The notes: generated from the sequence alone by a model not told the origin. Positions 16,941 through 26,700 are shown, counted from the first letter of the stretch. The stretch is 64,000 nt of DNA from Pseudomonadota bacterium (GCA_023431345.1 JAEYWK010000056.1:1-64000); one strand, 5' to 3'. Made by a program: numbers and translations.

Positions 16941-16966
16941 TGTGCCAGTTGCCATATACTGGCACA
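16941..16966. promoter_or_regulatory. Inverted repeat, candidate activator site upstream of sigma-54 promoter
   Basis: TGTGCCAG and CTGGCACA form a perfect 8-bp inverted repeat with a 10-bp AT-rich spacer, centred about 67 bp upstream of the -24 element at 17020. The symmetry, spacing and distance fit a dimeric enhancer-binding protein. The regulator is unknown. The region 16950-17000 is notably AT-rich against a GC-rich background. Confidence 0.5.
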
Positions 16967-17019
16967 GTGTAAATATGGGATATTGTTTATAAAAATATGA
17001 CCGAATGCGTCGTTGTGGC

Positions 17020-17035
17020 TGGCACAATAGCTGCA
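17020..17035 (+). promoter_or_regulatory. Sigma-54 (-24/-12) promoter
   Basis: TGGCAC-N5-CTGCA matches the sigma-54 consensus TGGCAC-N5-TTGCW at all but one position, with the essential GG (17021-17022) and GC (17033-17034) exactly 10 bp apart. Transcription would start at about 17046, 43 bases before the ATG of the secreted protein at 17089. Such promoters need an AAA+ activator, abundant in myxobacteria. Confidence 0.72.
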
Positions 17036-17088
17036 TTGGTCAGAGCCAGCCCGCAGCTCTCGCTGCCCGCGGCCACCAGGAGATGCCC

Positions 17089-18102
17089 ATGACCCAGCTT
17101 CGCTTCGTGTCAGGTTCGCTATTCGCCTCGGCTGCGCTCATCGCCGTCGTGCTCGCGCCTACGCCAGCCTACGCCGTGAAGGCAGCGCCCGGGTGCAGCG
17201 CGGATACGGACTGCGCGAAAGGCTTCGAGTGCACCGTCGTCGGTACCTCCGGCTGCGGTGCAGCGCCCTGCGCGCCAGGCTCTTCGTGTCCGGAGCCCGA
17301 GCCGTGCGAGACGGTGGTCGAGAAGGCGTGCACGCCGGCCCACTGTGAATCGAACGCCGACTGCGCGGAGGGCATGGTCTGTTTCGAGTTTGCGACCGAT
17401 TGTGTCGCCACCTGCCGCGCTTGTCCGCCTGACCAGGAGGAGGAATGTGGCTGCGACGCGCGGGCGTGCGACCCGCAGCCCAACAAGATGTGCGCGCCGC
17501 GCTACGTGCTGCCCTGCCAGGCCGCGGCCGACTGCGGCGAAGGCTTCACCTGTGAAGAGCAGCTGAGCTGCGGTTGCTCGGGCTCCGCCGGCTCGGAGCC
17601 AGCAGAGCCGCCGCCGGGCCCCGCGCCAGCGGCAGATCGCGCCGCGCCCGCCGACGGAGATGCGGCCCCGCCGCCCGACTGTTCTTGCGAACCCAGCGGC
17701 GTGATGGCCTGCATTCCCAAGGATATCACGTGCACCACTGGCTCGGATTGCCCGGTGGGCTGGACGTGCACGCCGGAGCCCAGCGCAGAGGTGCCGGGCT
17801 GCTCGAGCGGTGACTGCGGCGCGGCGGCTCCGCAACCTGCGCCGCGCAACGTGTGCATCCCCGACCATTACTCGGGCGTCGGCGAGACCGTGGACGCCGG
17901 AGGCACGCCGTCGCGGGAGCCGACCGCGCCAGGCACCGACAACGGCGGCTCCGTGCCGCCCCAGCCCGAGGCGAGCAGCGGCGGCGGTGAATCGAACGAG
18001 AGCGCGGCGTGCCAGATGGGCCGAGCGCCGGCTTCCCAGGGTGCGTTCAGCTTGCTGCTGGTGCTCGGAGCGCTGCTGGGCTTGAAGCGTCGCCGCGCCT
18101 GA
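17089..18102 (+). CDS. Cysteine-rich secreted protein with MYXO-CTERM-type tail
   Basis: 337-residue exported protein. Signal peptide about 1-26 (LFASAALIAVVLAPTPAYA). The body has repeated cysteine units of the form CSADTDCAKGFECTV, CESNADCAEGMVCFE, CQAAADCGEGFTCEE and CTTGSDCPVGWTCTP, each about 40-60 residues apart, separated by proline-rich linkers. The tail is CQMG, then a hydrophobic segment FSLLLVLGALLGL, then KRRRA, a MYXO-CTERM-like signal. I chose the ATG at 17089 because AGGAG (17078-17082) is 6 bases upstream; an ATG at 17083 is too close and 17005 lies within the promoter. Expression is predicted to be sigma-54 dependent. Probably cell-surface, function unknown. Confidence 0.85.
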   Translation: MTQLRFVSGSLFASAALIAVVLAPTPAYAVKAAPGCSADTDCAKGFECTVVGTSGCGAAPCAPGSSCPEPEPCETVVEKACTPAHCESNADCAEGMVCFEFATDCVATCRACPPDQEEECGCDARACDPQPNKMCAPRYVLPCQAAADCGEGFTCEEQLSCGCSGSAGSEPAEPPPGPAPAADRAAPADGDAAPPPDCSCEPSGVMACIPKDITCTTGSDCPVGWTCTPEPSAEVPGCSSGDCGAAAPQPAPRNVCIPDHYSGVGETVDAGGTPSREPTAPGTDNGGSVPPQPEASSGGGESNESAACQMGRAPASQGAFSLLLVLGALLGLKRRRA

Positions 18103-18105
18103 GCC

Positions 18106-19746
18106 TCACTCGAGCAAGAGCTGCACGAGCTGTCCGAACTGCTGTAGCTCGAACGGCTTGCTGATCGTCCGCGTGCGATCGTCTTCGAGGATGGTCGCAC
18201 GCTGCTCGGGGTGGCTGACGGCGATGAGCGCCCGAAGCTGTGGTTGGCGCTGGCGGAGCGCCTGGCAGAGCTCGGCCCCGCCCCCGTCCGTCAGCGAGTA
18301 GTCGGTCAGCAGCAGATCGATGCGCGGCGTCTGCTCGGCGAGCCGCACCGCCTCGAAGCTGCTGTCGGCGTCGAGCACGCGGTAGCCTTCGCGCGCGAAG
18401 TACGTTTTGAGCGTCTTGCGCAGGTGGGGATTGTCCTGCACCACCAGCACGGTTTGTCCGCGTGGCGCGCGGCGAGGCGGCGCAGGCTCGCTCGCAAGGC
18501 CACTATGGCTCGGAAAGCAGGCGACGAAGCGCGTTCCCGCCCCCGGCTCGCTCTCGAGCCAAGCCGTGCCCGCCGCCTCGATGAGCGACGTGAGACCCGA
18601 GCCTCTCTCCGGGGGCATCGCGGCGCTGAGCGGCTCGAACACGCGCGCTGCAGCTTCGGGTGAGAGCGAGCTGCCGCCATCGGTCACGCGCAGCATGACG
18701 TGGCGCTTCTGCCCGTGGGTCACGTCGAGGTCGACGTTGCGTGTCTCAATCACGAGGGGCGAGCCGTGCGCGGCCCCTTCGCGGGCTTCCGCCACGAGCT
18801 GCACCAGCAGCCGTTCGACCTGGGAAGGATCGACCAGCACACGGTCGAGAGCCGGATCGAGGTCGAGCTCGAGCTCGAGCTGGTCGTCGACGAGCCGGCG
18901 CAAGAGCTTCTCCACGCGCAGCACGACCTCGTTGAGCAGCGTCGACTTGGGCGCTCGTGGCCCCTTCCGCGACAAGCTCAGCAGTTGTTTGGTGAGCGCG
19001 CTGGCGCGCTCCGCCGCCGCGCGGATCTCGGCCAGATCGGCCTGCACCGGCGAAGCTTCACTGAGCTGCGCGGCCGCCAAGCTGCCGAACGACAGGATCA
19101 CCGTCAGCAGATTGTTGATGTCGTGCGCGGCGCCGCCCGCCAGACGGCCCAGCGCCTCGAGCGCCCGTCGCTGCTGCGCGTCTGCGCGGGGGGCGATCGC
19201 CTCTTCGAGGCTCTTCATCACGCACAGCCAGGCCGGGCGCCCCGCGAGCTCGCTCGGGTGTACCGAGAGCTGCACCGGGAAGGTCGTGCCGTCCTTGCGC
19301 GTGTGGTACCCGAAGCCGAGCGCGATCTCCCGCCCGCCCGCGCGCTTGAGCATCACGCCCGTCAGGTCGGAGACGCGGCGCAGCTCGAACAGCGAGACGC
19401 CGACCAGCTGCTCGGGGGTGGCGCCGTGCAGCTGCGCCCCGAGCTCGTTGGCGGCGAGCACTTGCAAGGTCCCGACGTCGCAGAGCAGCATCGGCAGCGG
19501 GCTGTGATCGAAGACGGCGCGGTACGGGTCCCGATCGCTCTTCAAAACGCGCTGGCTGGCGTGTTGCGCTGGTTCGTGGTCGGGATCCTGGTCGGGTTCA
19601 GCGGGGGACAATGAGCGCGCGCCTGTGAGCAAGTGACGTGCCAGCCGAAACCGTTCCAGAACGGCCGGAAGGAGCCGTGAATGGCCGAAACTGGAGACGC
19701 AGATGGACGCTTTCGGCCAGGCCCGGACGTCCGCGTCCGCTGTCAC
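18106..19746 (-). CDS. PAS hybrid sensor kinase with degenerate ATP-binding site
   Basis: Up to 546 residues: PAS domain (about 72-180, YRAVFDHSPLPMLLCD), dimerisation helices with phospho-acceptor GGAAHDINNLL (H208), a HATPase-like domain, and a receiver (about 432-545) with phospho-acceptor LLLTDYSL (D482) and ISKPF. In the catalytic domain the N-box Asn, normally in the VNARDA motif, is Glu (AEAREGA, E320), while VTDGGSSLSP (G1-like) and GSGLTSL (G2-like) persist. Loss of that Asn usually abolishes magnesium-ATP binding, so it may be a pseudokinase that receives phosphate or acts as phosphatase. No membrane helix. The GTG start at 19746 is doubtful; in-frame TTG codons lie closer to the PAS domain. 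It converges on the sigma-54-driven gene with a 3-bp gap. Confidence 0.82.
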   Translation of the reverse strand: MTADADVRAWPKASICVSSFGHSRLLPAVLERFRLARHLLTGARSLSPAEPDQDPDHEPAQHASQRVLKSDRDPYRAVFDHSPLPMLLCDVGTLQVLAANELGAQLHGATPEQLVGVSLFELRRVSDLTGVMLKRAGGREIALGFGYHTRKDGTTFPVQLSVHPSELAGRPAWLCVMKSLEEAIAPRADAQQRRALEALGRLAGGAAHDINNLLTVILSFGSLAAAQLSEASPVQADLAEIRAAAERASALTKQLLSLSRKGPRAPKSTLLNEVVLRVEKLLRRLVDDQLELELDLDPALDRVLVDPSQVERLLVQLVAEAREGAAHGSPLVIETRNVDLDVTHGQKRHVMLRVTDGGSSLSPEAAARVFEPLSAAMPPERGSGLTSLIEAAGTAWLESEPGAGTRFVACFPSHSGLASEPAPPRRAPRGQTVLVVQDNPHLRKTLKTYFAREGYRVLDADSSFEAVRLAEQTPRIDLLLTDYSLTDGGGAELCQALRQRQPQLRALIAVSHPEQRATILEDDRTRTISKPFELQQFGQLVQLLLE

Positions 19747-19753
19747 TTAAGTG
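19744..19753. promoter_or_regulatory. 10-bp palindrome between kinase and galE
   Basis: CACTTAAGTG is a perfect palindrome in the gap between the divergent hybrid-kinase and galE genes, overlapping the farthest possible kinase start. It could be a regulator half-site pair, but no other copy was found nearby, so function is uncertain. Confidence 0.25.
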
Positions 19754-19841
19754 TCGGCCATCTGGCCTGCCGCCGGCGCGGTAGCGAGCATCGCCTGGAA
19801 GGCGCCCACGCGAGCCGCGACTGCAGTGATATGAAGCCGGC

Positions 19842-20831
19842 ATGCAGGTACTCGTCACCGGCGCTGCCGGCTACATCGGTTCTCACGCTCTCCGAGCCTT
19901 GGTCCGTGCGGGCCATACGCCCATCGCGCTCGACAACCTGAGCCGCGGTCACCGCCAGGCGATTCCCCCCGAAGTCGCGTTCCACGAGCTCGACGTGCGC
20001 GAGACCGACAAGCTCGAGGCCCTGCTCCGCGAGCTCCGCATCGACTGCGTCATGCACTTTGCGGCGCTCGCCTACGTCGGCGAGTCGGTGACCGAGCCGC
20101 TCAAGTATTACGACAACAACACCGGCGGCACCCTGAGCGTGCTGAAAGCGATCGAGCGCGCGGGCACGCCCCGCTTGGTCTTCTCGAGCACCTGCGCCAC
20201 CTACGGCGAGCCGACCGAGATGCCGATCCGCGAGACCACGCCGCAGTCGCCCATCAACCCCTACGGCTGGTCGAAGCTGCTCTCGGAGTACATGCTGCGC
20301 GATTTCGCGGCCAAGTCGCCTGAGTTCGCTTACGCGGCGCTCCGCTACTTCAACGTCGCGGGCTCTTCGGCCGACGGCGTGATCGGCGAAGATCACGATC
20401 CCGAGACCCACCTGATCCCCGTGATTTTGCAGGCCGCGCTGGGCAAACGCGAGAAGATCACCATCTTCGGTGAAGACTACGCGACGCCCGACGGCACCTG
20501 CATTCGCGACTACATCCACGTCGAGGACCTGGTCGAAGCGCACATTCGCGTGATGGAAGCGCTCGCTCCGGGGGACCGCCGCATCTACAACCTGGGTATC
20601 GGGAAGGGCTACAGCGTCAAAGAGATCGTGGACGCGGTGAGGCGCGTCGTCGATCGTCCGTTTCGCGTCGACGCTGGTGCGCGCCGGCCTGGTGACCCGC
20701 CCGCGCTGTACGCCGACGCCAGCAAGATCGAGAAGGAGCTGGGCTGGCGCGCGACCCGAACCGACATCGGAGAGACGATCTCGAGCGCTTGGCGTTGGTT
20801 CTCGGCGCATCCAGACGGCTACGAGGACTGA
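19842..20831 (+). CDS. galE: UDP-glucose 4-epimerase
   Basis: 329-residue short-chain dehydrogenase of the extended type that interconverts UDP-glucose and UDP-galactose. The NAD-binding motif is VTGAAGYIGSH (GxxGxxG, residues 5-15); catalytic residues are Ser/Thr in SSTCATYG (about 121-128) and Tyr-Lys in PYGWSKLLSEYM (YxxxK, about 145-156). RYFNVAGS, GEDHDPETHLIPV and DGTCIRDYIHVEDLVEAH are GalE-specific. The gene sits between the histidine kinase and a FAH-family gene on its own strand, not in a polysaccharide cluster. Its product supplies galactose for surface glycans. A 10-bp perfect palindrome (CACTTAAGTG) lies 89 bp upstream of the start. Confidence 0.95.
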   Translation: MQVLVTGAAGYIGSHALRALVRAGHTPIALDNLSRGHRQAIPPEVAFHELDVRETDKLEALLRELRIDCVMHFAALAYVGESVTEPLKYYDNNTGGTLSVLKAIERAGTPRLVFSSTCATYGEPTEMPIRETTPQSPINPYGWSKLLSEYMLRDFAAKSPEFAYAALRYFNVAGSSADGVIGEDHDPETHLIPVILQAALGKREKITIFGEDYATPDGTCIRDYIHVEDLVEAHIRVMEALAPGDRRIYNLGIGKGYSVKEIVDAVRRVVDRPFRVDAGARRPGDPPALYADASKIEKELGWRATRTDIGETISSAWRWFSAHPDGYED

Positions 20832-20867
20832 GGGCGCCGCGGTGTTCGACGAGGAGGTCCCCACCCG

Positions 20868-21722
20868 ATGAAGATTTTTCGATTCGGTGAGCCCGGGCGC
20901 GAAAAGCCCGGGCTCCTGGCGCCTGATGTCGGGCGCGTGGATGTCTCCGCGTTCGGCGAAGATTACGGCGAGGCGTTCTTCGGCAGCGACGGCATGGCGC
21001 GGCTCGAGCGCTGGTACACCGCGCACGCCGCCGAGTGCCCGAGCGTCGGCGCGGACGAGCGCGTGGCGGCGCCCATCGTGCGGCCGAGCAAGATCGTGTG
21101 CGTAGGCTTGAACTACCGCGCTCACGCGGAGGAGACCGGCGGCAAGCTGCCCTCGGAGCCGATGCTCTTCACCAAGTCGAGCACCGCGCTGGCGGGCCCC
21201 TACGATGACCTCCCGTTGCCGCGCGGCTCGAAGAAGCTCGACTGGGAGGTGGAGCTGGCGCTGGTGATCGGCAGGCGCGCCCGCTACGTGCCCCAAGCGC
21301 GAGCGTTCGAGCACATCGCCGGCTTTGCCCTGATGAACGACTACTCGGAGCGCGAGCACCAGAAGGAGCGCGGCGGACAATTCGTGAAGGGCAAGAGCCA
21401 CGACGGCTTCGCGCCGCTCGGTCCGCTGCTGGTGACGCCGAGCGAGCTCGACTCCGCGCGCCTCGCCCTGCGCCTGCGCGTCAACGGCGAGCTGATGCAG
21501 GACGGCAGCACGTCGGATTTGATCTTCGACGTGGCGACGCTCGTCAGCCACATCAGCGAGTTCATGACGCTGCTGCCCGGCGACGTGATCAGCACCGGCA
21601 CTCCCGCGGGCGTCGGAATGGGCCGCAATCCGCCCACCTTCCTCAAGCCCGGCGACGTCGTCGACTACGAAGCCGAGGGGCTCGGCGCGGCACGACAGCG
21701 CGTAGTCGAGGCGCTTTGGTGA
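20868..21722 (+). CDS. Fumarylacetoacetate hydrolase (FAH) family protein
   Basis: 284-residue member of the FAH superfamily, which cleaves or decarboxylates 2-oxo acids using a divalent metal. The core begins KIVCVGLNYRAHAEE (about residues 76-90), followed by EPMLFTKSSTALAGPYDDLPLP and DWEVELALVIGRRA, which supplies the metal-binding glutamates (ExE). GFALMNDYSEREHQ, FVKGKSHDGFAPLGP, and the C-terminal MTLLPGDVISTGTPAGVGMG are typical of the COG0179 group (HpcE/UGL-type). The substrate cannot be assigned; the N-terminal 75 residues are the usual less conserved arm. It follows galE by 36 bp on the same strand but is not functionally linked to it in an obvious way. Confidence 0.88.
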   Translation: MKIFRFGEPGREKPGLLAPDVGRVDVSAFGEDYGEAFFGSDGMARLERWYTAHAAECPSVGADERVAAPIVRPSKIVCVGLNYRAHAEETGGKLPSEPMLFTKSSTALAGPYDDLPLPRGSKKLDWEVELALVIGRRARYVPQARAFEHIAGFALMNDYSEREHQKERGGQFVKGKSHDGFAPLGPLLVTPSELDSARLALRLRVNGELMQDGSTSDLIFDVATLVSHISEFMTLLPGDVISTGTPAGVGMGRNPPTFLKPGDVVDYEAEGLGAARQRVVEALW

Positions 21723-21756
21723 GCTGCGGGAGCTCTCGCGCTGCGAGACGCTCGGG

Positions 21757-22389
21757 CTAGAGGCTGAGGATGCCGCCGCGGGCGGCGAGCACGACGGCCT
21801 CGGTGCGCGTGCTGGCGCCGAGCTTGTCGAGGATGGCGTTGACGTGGAACTTCGCGGTGTGGCGGCTGATACCGAGCCGCTCGGCCACGTCGCGATTGGA
21901 CAGACCCTCCGAAACGAGCGCCAAGACCTCGTGCTCGCGCGGGCTCAGATGAGTGGGCGGCGCGCTCGGCTCATCTGCCCCATCCAGCAGGGCCGCGGCG
22001 AACGCATCGTCCAGCACCCAGTGGCCGGCGGCCACCGCGGCGGCGGCCGCGCCGATGCTCTCGGGCCTCGAATCACGGGCCACCGCGCCGCGCGCGCCAG
22101 CGCGCAGCGCTCGACGCGCTTCGTGCGGCGCGCTGACGAGCGCCAGCACTGGCGCTACGGCGGCGCTCTTGGCTGGCGGATCATCCCACACGACGACGTC
22201 GGCCGCGACGGGGCCTGGGGCGGTTTCGAGCGCTTCTCGGAGGACGAGCCCAGGGTAAGCGGAGAGCACGGCCAAAAGCCCGCTGCGGACGAGCGGATCG
22301 CGGGCGACGACGACGGCGCTGGGGCGGAGAGGAGCGTCCAGACGGAAAGCGTAAGTCGGCCGCGGCGATTGTCCATGCCCCCCGCTCAA
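21757..22389 (-). CDS. LuxR/NarL-type response regulator with atypical receiver
   Basis: About 210 residues. The C-terminal LuxR helix-turn-helix is standard: LSPREHEVLALVSEGLSNRDVAERLGISRHTAKFHVNAILDKLG. The receiver-like N-terminus has SAVVVARDPLVRSGLLAVL and a DD pair at the phospho-acceptor strand (VVVWDDPP), but lacks the usual post-strand-5 Lys (GAVARDS), so phosphorylation-dependent activation is doubtful. The frame remains open to an ATG at 22491 that would overlap the divergent nuclease gene. I prefer the TTG at 22389, which leaves a 72-bp divergent promoter region; no ATG or GTG occurs between 22389 and the receiver start. The start is therefore uncertain. Confidence 0.75.
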   Translation of the reverse strand: MSGGHGQSPRPTYAFRLDAPLRPSAVVVARDPLVRSGLLAVLSAYPGLVLREALETAPGPVAADVVVWDDPPAKSAAVAPVLALVSAPHEARRALRAGARGAVARDSRPESIGAAAAAVAAGHWVLDDAFAAALLDGADEPSAPPTHLSPREHEVLALVSEGLSNRDVAERLGISRHTAKFHVNAILDKLGASTRTEAVVLAARGGILSL

Positions 22390-22461
22390 TCGGCGGCTCG
22401 GCCAACACGGACATAGTCTGACCGGGCCGGCGCGCCGCCCCGTGGTACACCTCGCCGCGCC

Positions 22462-23715
22462 ATGAAGCTGGTTCACGCCGCGGATCTGCACCTCGACAGC
22501 GCGCTACACGGCCTGTCGCGCTACGAGTCCGCGCCCGTCGACGAGATCCGCGGCGCCACGCGGCGCGCCTTCGTCAACCTCGTGAGCTTGTGCTTGGAGG
22601 AGCGCGCGTCGCTCCTCGTCATCGCCGGTGATCTGTTCGACGGTGACTGGCGCGACGTGTCGACGGGCCTGTTCTTCGCGGCGCAGCTGAGCAAGCTGTG
22701 CGAGGCGGGCGTGCGCGTGGCTTGGATCCGCGGCAACCACGACGCCGTCAGTCAGATCCGCCGCAGCGTGCGGCTGCCCGAGGCCGTGATCGAGCTGGCG
22801 GCGGACCGGGCCGAGACGCGCGTCCTCGATGACTTGGGGGTGGCCGTTCACGGTCGGAGCTTCGCCCGGCGCGATGTCACCGAGGACTTGGCGGCGGGTT
22901 ACCCGGAGCGGACGCCGGGCGCGCTCAACGTTGGCCTGCTGCACACGGCGCTCGACGGTCGCAGCGGCCACGACCGCTACGCGCCGTGCCGGCTCGAGAC
23001 GCTGGTCAATCGCGGCTATGAGTACTGGGCGCTCGGCCACGTGCATCAGCGTGAGGTCGTGTGCGAGGAGCCGCACGTCGTGTTCCCCGGCAACTTGCAG
23101 GGGCGCCACGCGCGTGAGCTGGGAGAGAAGGGGGCGACCCTGGTGAGCTTCGAGGGCGATCGCGTCACGAGCGTCGAGCACCGCGCGCTCGACGTGGTGC
23201 GCTGGAGCGAGCTCGTGATTTCGGCGGAAGGCGCGCACCAGCTCGAAGACGTGCTGGCGGCAGCCCAGGTGGAGCTGGCTCGCGCGAGCGCGGCCGCCCA
23301 AGGTCGCTTGCTGGCTTTTCGGGTGAGGGTGACGGGGGCCACGGCGCTCGATGCGCAGCTGCGCGCGCGCGCCGAGCGTTTGCACGAGGAGCTGTGCAGC
23401 CTCTCGTATGGCGTGAGCGGCGCGGGCGCCTGGCTGGAGAAGCTGGTCGTGTCCACGTTGCCGGAGTCGCGTGGTGACGCGCTCGGGGACGACGCGCTGG
23501 CGGAGGTCGAGCGCGCCGTCGCGGAGGTGCTCGACGACAACGCGAGCGAGCTGATGGTCGCGCAGCTCGCCGATCTGGCGAAAAAGCTGCCCGCGGAGGT
23601 GCTGGAGCTCTTGCCCGAGCTGCGCGCACCGAGCCCGGACGTCAAAGCCGAGCTCGGACGTGACGTGCGCAGCTTGCTCCGCGAACGGCTGGCGACGGGG
23701 TCGGAGGGCGCATGA
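22462..23715 (+). CDS. SbcD/YhaO-like metallophosphoesterase, DNA repair nuclease
   Basis: 417-residue calcineurin-like phosphoesterase of the SbcD/Mre11/YhaO group. Motifs in order: AADLHLDSAL (DxH), VIAGDLFDGDWRD (GDxxD), IRGNHDAVS (GNHD) and GHVHQREV (GHxH), which bind two manganese ions for exonuclease activity on DNA ends. A C-terminal cap of about 150 residues follows. It is transcribed divergently from the LuxR-type gene and overlaps the next gene in ATGA (4 bp), coupling it to the SMC-like ATPase. In the pair the ATPase opens or holds ends and this subunit cuts them. Confidence 0.92.
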   Translation: MKLVHAADLHLDSALHGLSRYESAPVDEIRGATRRAFVNLVSLCLEERASLLVIAGDLFDGDWRDVSTGLFFAAQLSKLCEAGVRVAWIRGNHDAVSQIRRSVRLPEAVIELAADRAETRVLDDLGVAVHGRSFARRDVTEDLAAGYPERTPGALNVGLLHTALDGRSGHDRYAPCRLETLVNRGYEYWALGHVHQREVVCEEPHVVFPGNLQGRHARELGEKGATLVSFEGDRVTSVEHRALDVVRWSELVISAEGAHQLEDVLAAAQVELARASAAAQGRLLAFRVRVTGATALDAQLRARAERLHEELCSLSYGVSGAGAWLEKLVVSTLPESRGDALGDDALAEVERAVAEVLDDNASELMVAQLADLAKKLPAEVLELLPELRAPSPDVKAELGRDVRSLLRERLATGSEGA

Positions 23716-26700
23716 GGTTCCGCCGCCTTTCGCTGGATGCGTTCGGCCCGTTCACCGGCACCGCGCTCGACTTCACGCGCGCCCACGGCAATGGCTTGCA
23801 CCTGGTTTACGGACCCAACGAGGCGGGCAAGAGCAGCGCCCTCCGCGCGATTCGTGATCTGCTCTTCGGTATCCCGCAGCAAACTCCGGACGCGCACCTG
23901 CACCCGTCGGCGTCGCTGCGCATCTCGGCGTTGATCGAGCGCGGCGGCGAAGAGCTCGAGTTCGCTCGCCGCAAGAAGCGGAAAGACTCTCTGGTCGGTC
24001 CGAACGAGCAACCTCTGGAGGAGGCGCGCCTGGCTCGCTTCCTGAATGGCCTCGACGCTGGCAGCTTCGATCGCTTGTTCGCGCTCGATCACGAGCGGCT
24101 CGCGCGCGGCGCGGAGGAGACGCTGTCGGGTCAGGGAGACGTGGGTGAAGCCCTGTTCGACGCGGGTGCCTCGGGTCGCTCCGTGCACCGCGTCAAGCTG
24201 CAGCTCGCAGCGGAGGCCGATGAGCTGTTCAAAGATCGCGCCCAGAAGCCCCAGCTGAACCAGCTGCTCGCGCTCTACGCGGAGCAGAAGAAGCGCGCCA
24301 AAGACAGCCTGCACTCGCCGGAGCGCTACGAGGAGCAGCTGGAGGGCGTGCGCGACAAGCGCCGTGAAGCGGAGGCCCGCCGCGCGGAGCTGTCGCGCCT
24401 GCGCGCCGACAAGGATCACGCGGTGAGGCTACGCAACGTGCTCTCGAGCGTGGCGGAGCGCGACCGCAAGTCGGCGGAGCGCGAGCGCATCGGCCCGCTG
24501 CCGAGCTTGCGGCGCGACGCCGGTGAGCGCCGCGAGCAGCTGGTGGCGGGCGTCGCCTTGGCCGAGCGCGATCGCGAGCGCTTGTCGAAGAAGCTCGCGG
24601 AGGAGCTGCGCAAGCTCGAGCAGCTGGCCGAGCCGGGACCGGCCCTCGCGTTGCCGAAAGACGCCGCCCGCGCCATCGGCACGCGCATCGGTCGCGCCGA
24701 GAAGGATCTCGACGACCTGCCCAAGCTCGAGGCTCGGGCGCGCGCGATGCGCGATGGTATCCAGTCGGACCTGCGCCGCCTGGGTTTGGGCTCCGACCTG
24801 GAGAGCGTGCTCAGCCGGAGCCTGCCCGTCGCGGAGCAAGCGCGGCTCGAGGCCCTCGGCCGCGAGCATCAGGGCCTCTCGCTCAAGCTGGAGAGCGCGG
24901 AGCGCGAGCTGCCGGAGGCGCGCGCGCGGGTGGAGACGCAGACCGCGATCTTGCGGCAAACGCGCGCGGCGCGCCGCATCGAGCGCGAGCGTCTGCTGCC
25001 GGTCGAGGTGCTCGAGCGCTTCGACGGGCAGCTCGCGCAAGCGGAAGAAGCGCTGGAAGCTCTGGGCGAGCGCCTGCGCGAGGACGAGCGCGAGCGCGCG
25101 GCGCTGGTGCATCAGCTCGAGCTCTTGCAGGGGCAGCAAGGCGTGCCGAGCGCGGCGCTGCTCGCAGAGGCGCGCTCGGCGCGCGAGGCGAGGCTACGCG
25201 AAGCGCAGGAGCTGGCCGCAGATCCGAAGCGCAAGGCGCTCGAGCTGTGCTTGCCGCTGGCGGCGCTCGCGCAGGCCACGGTGTACGCCGACGCTCTCGC
25301 CGATCGGCTGCGGAGCGAAGCGCAGCGCGTCGCCGACGCGGAGCTGCTCGAGCAGCGGTTGGCGAAGCAAGCGCGCGAGCGCGAGCGCTTGCTGGAGGCG
25401 CGCCAGCAAGCGCAAGAGGCGCTGAGCGAGGTCGCGAGCCGCTGGGAGCGGGCGCAAGCGAGCTTGGGCTTGAGCGGTCTGTTGCCGCGAGAAGCCGCGC
25501 GGCTGTTGCAAGAGGAGCGTGAGGGGTGGCGCGAGCTGCAGCGCCAGGAGCAAGACCTGGCGCGCGCGCAGGCCGCGCACGCGGCCCTCGACGTGCGCGC
25601 GGACGAGGCGCGCCGCGCGCTCGGGCGCTGGAACCAAGACTGGCGGCGGGCGGTGGCACCGCTCGGGCTCGCGGAGGACGCGCGCCCCGATGAAGCCCTC
25701 GCGCTGCTGGGCGGCCTGTCGGAGCTGCTCTCGGAGCGCGACAAGCTGCTGGAGCTACAGCGACGCGTCGACGGCTTGAGGCGAGACATCGACCAGTTCG
25801 CGGCGCTGGTGCGGGCGCAAGTGGAGGCGCTCGCGCCCGAGCTCGCGGCGCTCCCGCCGACGGAGGCCGCCGAACGCCTGCTGGAGCAGCACCGCCGCGC
25901 CTCCGAGTTGGCGGCGCAGCGTAGCGCGATCGAAGCCGAGCGCGGTCGCACTCGAAAGGAGCTTTCGGACGTCGAGGCCCGCTACGCAGCGCTCGCGCAG
26001 CAGCTCTCGGAGCTGTGCCGCGAGGCCGGCGTCGCGGACGCGCTCGAGCTCGCGGAGCTCGAGCAGAAGGTGATGCGCGCGCGCGAGCTCGAAGCCGAGC
26101 TGCTGCACGTCGACGCGCGCTTGGCGGAGGTGTGCGAAGGCGAAGACGTCGCGACCCTGGTCGAGGAAGCGCGGCGCAGCGACAAGGGAGCCGTCGCGGC
26201 GCGCCTCGCCGAGCTCGAAGACTTGATCACGGTCCGTGAGGAAGAGTCTCGCGAGCTCGAGCGAGATTTGACGCGGCTCGACATGGGTCTACAGGTGTAC
26301 GGCGGGCGTGACGGCGCGGACGCCGCGCAAGAGCTGTCCGCGACGGTGGCGCGCCTCGCGGAGCTGTCAGCGGCTTGGGTCCGCCGGCGGCTCGCGGCGG
26401 TGGTGCTGGAGCGAGTCGTCGACGGCTATCGCGAACGTCACCAGCAACCGGTGCTCACCCGCGCCAGTGAGCTCTTCGCGCGGCTGACCTTGGGCCGCTT
26501 CGCCCGGCTGCAAGTCGGGCTCGAAGAAACACGGCTCGAGTGCGTGGAGGCCGACAGCGGCCGCGGGCTCGAGCTCGAGCAGCTCTCGCGCGGGGCGCGC
26601 TTCCAGCTGTACTTGGCGCTCAAGCTCGCGAGCTTGGAGGAATACCTCAAGACGGCGCCGCCCTTACCGCTCGTGCTCGACGACGTGCTGGTGGAGTGGG

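Noticed and set aside
19743..21551. 602-codon minus-strand frame opposite galE and the FAH-family gene
   Set aside because: Shadow of two well-supported plus-strand genes.
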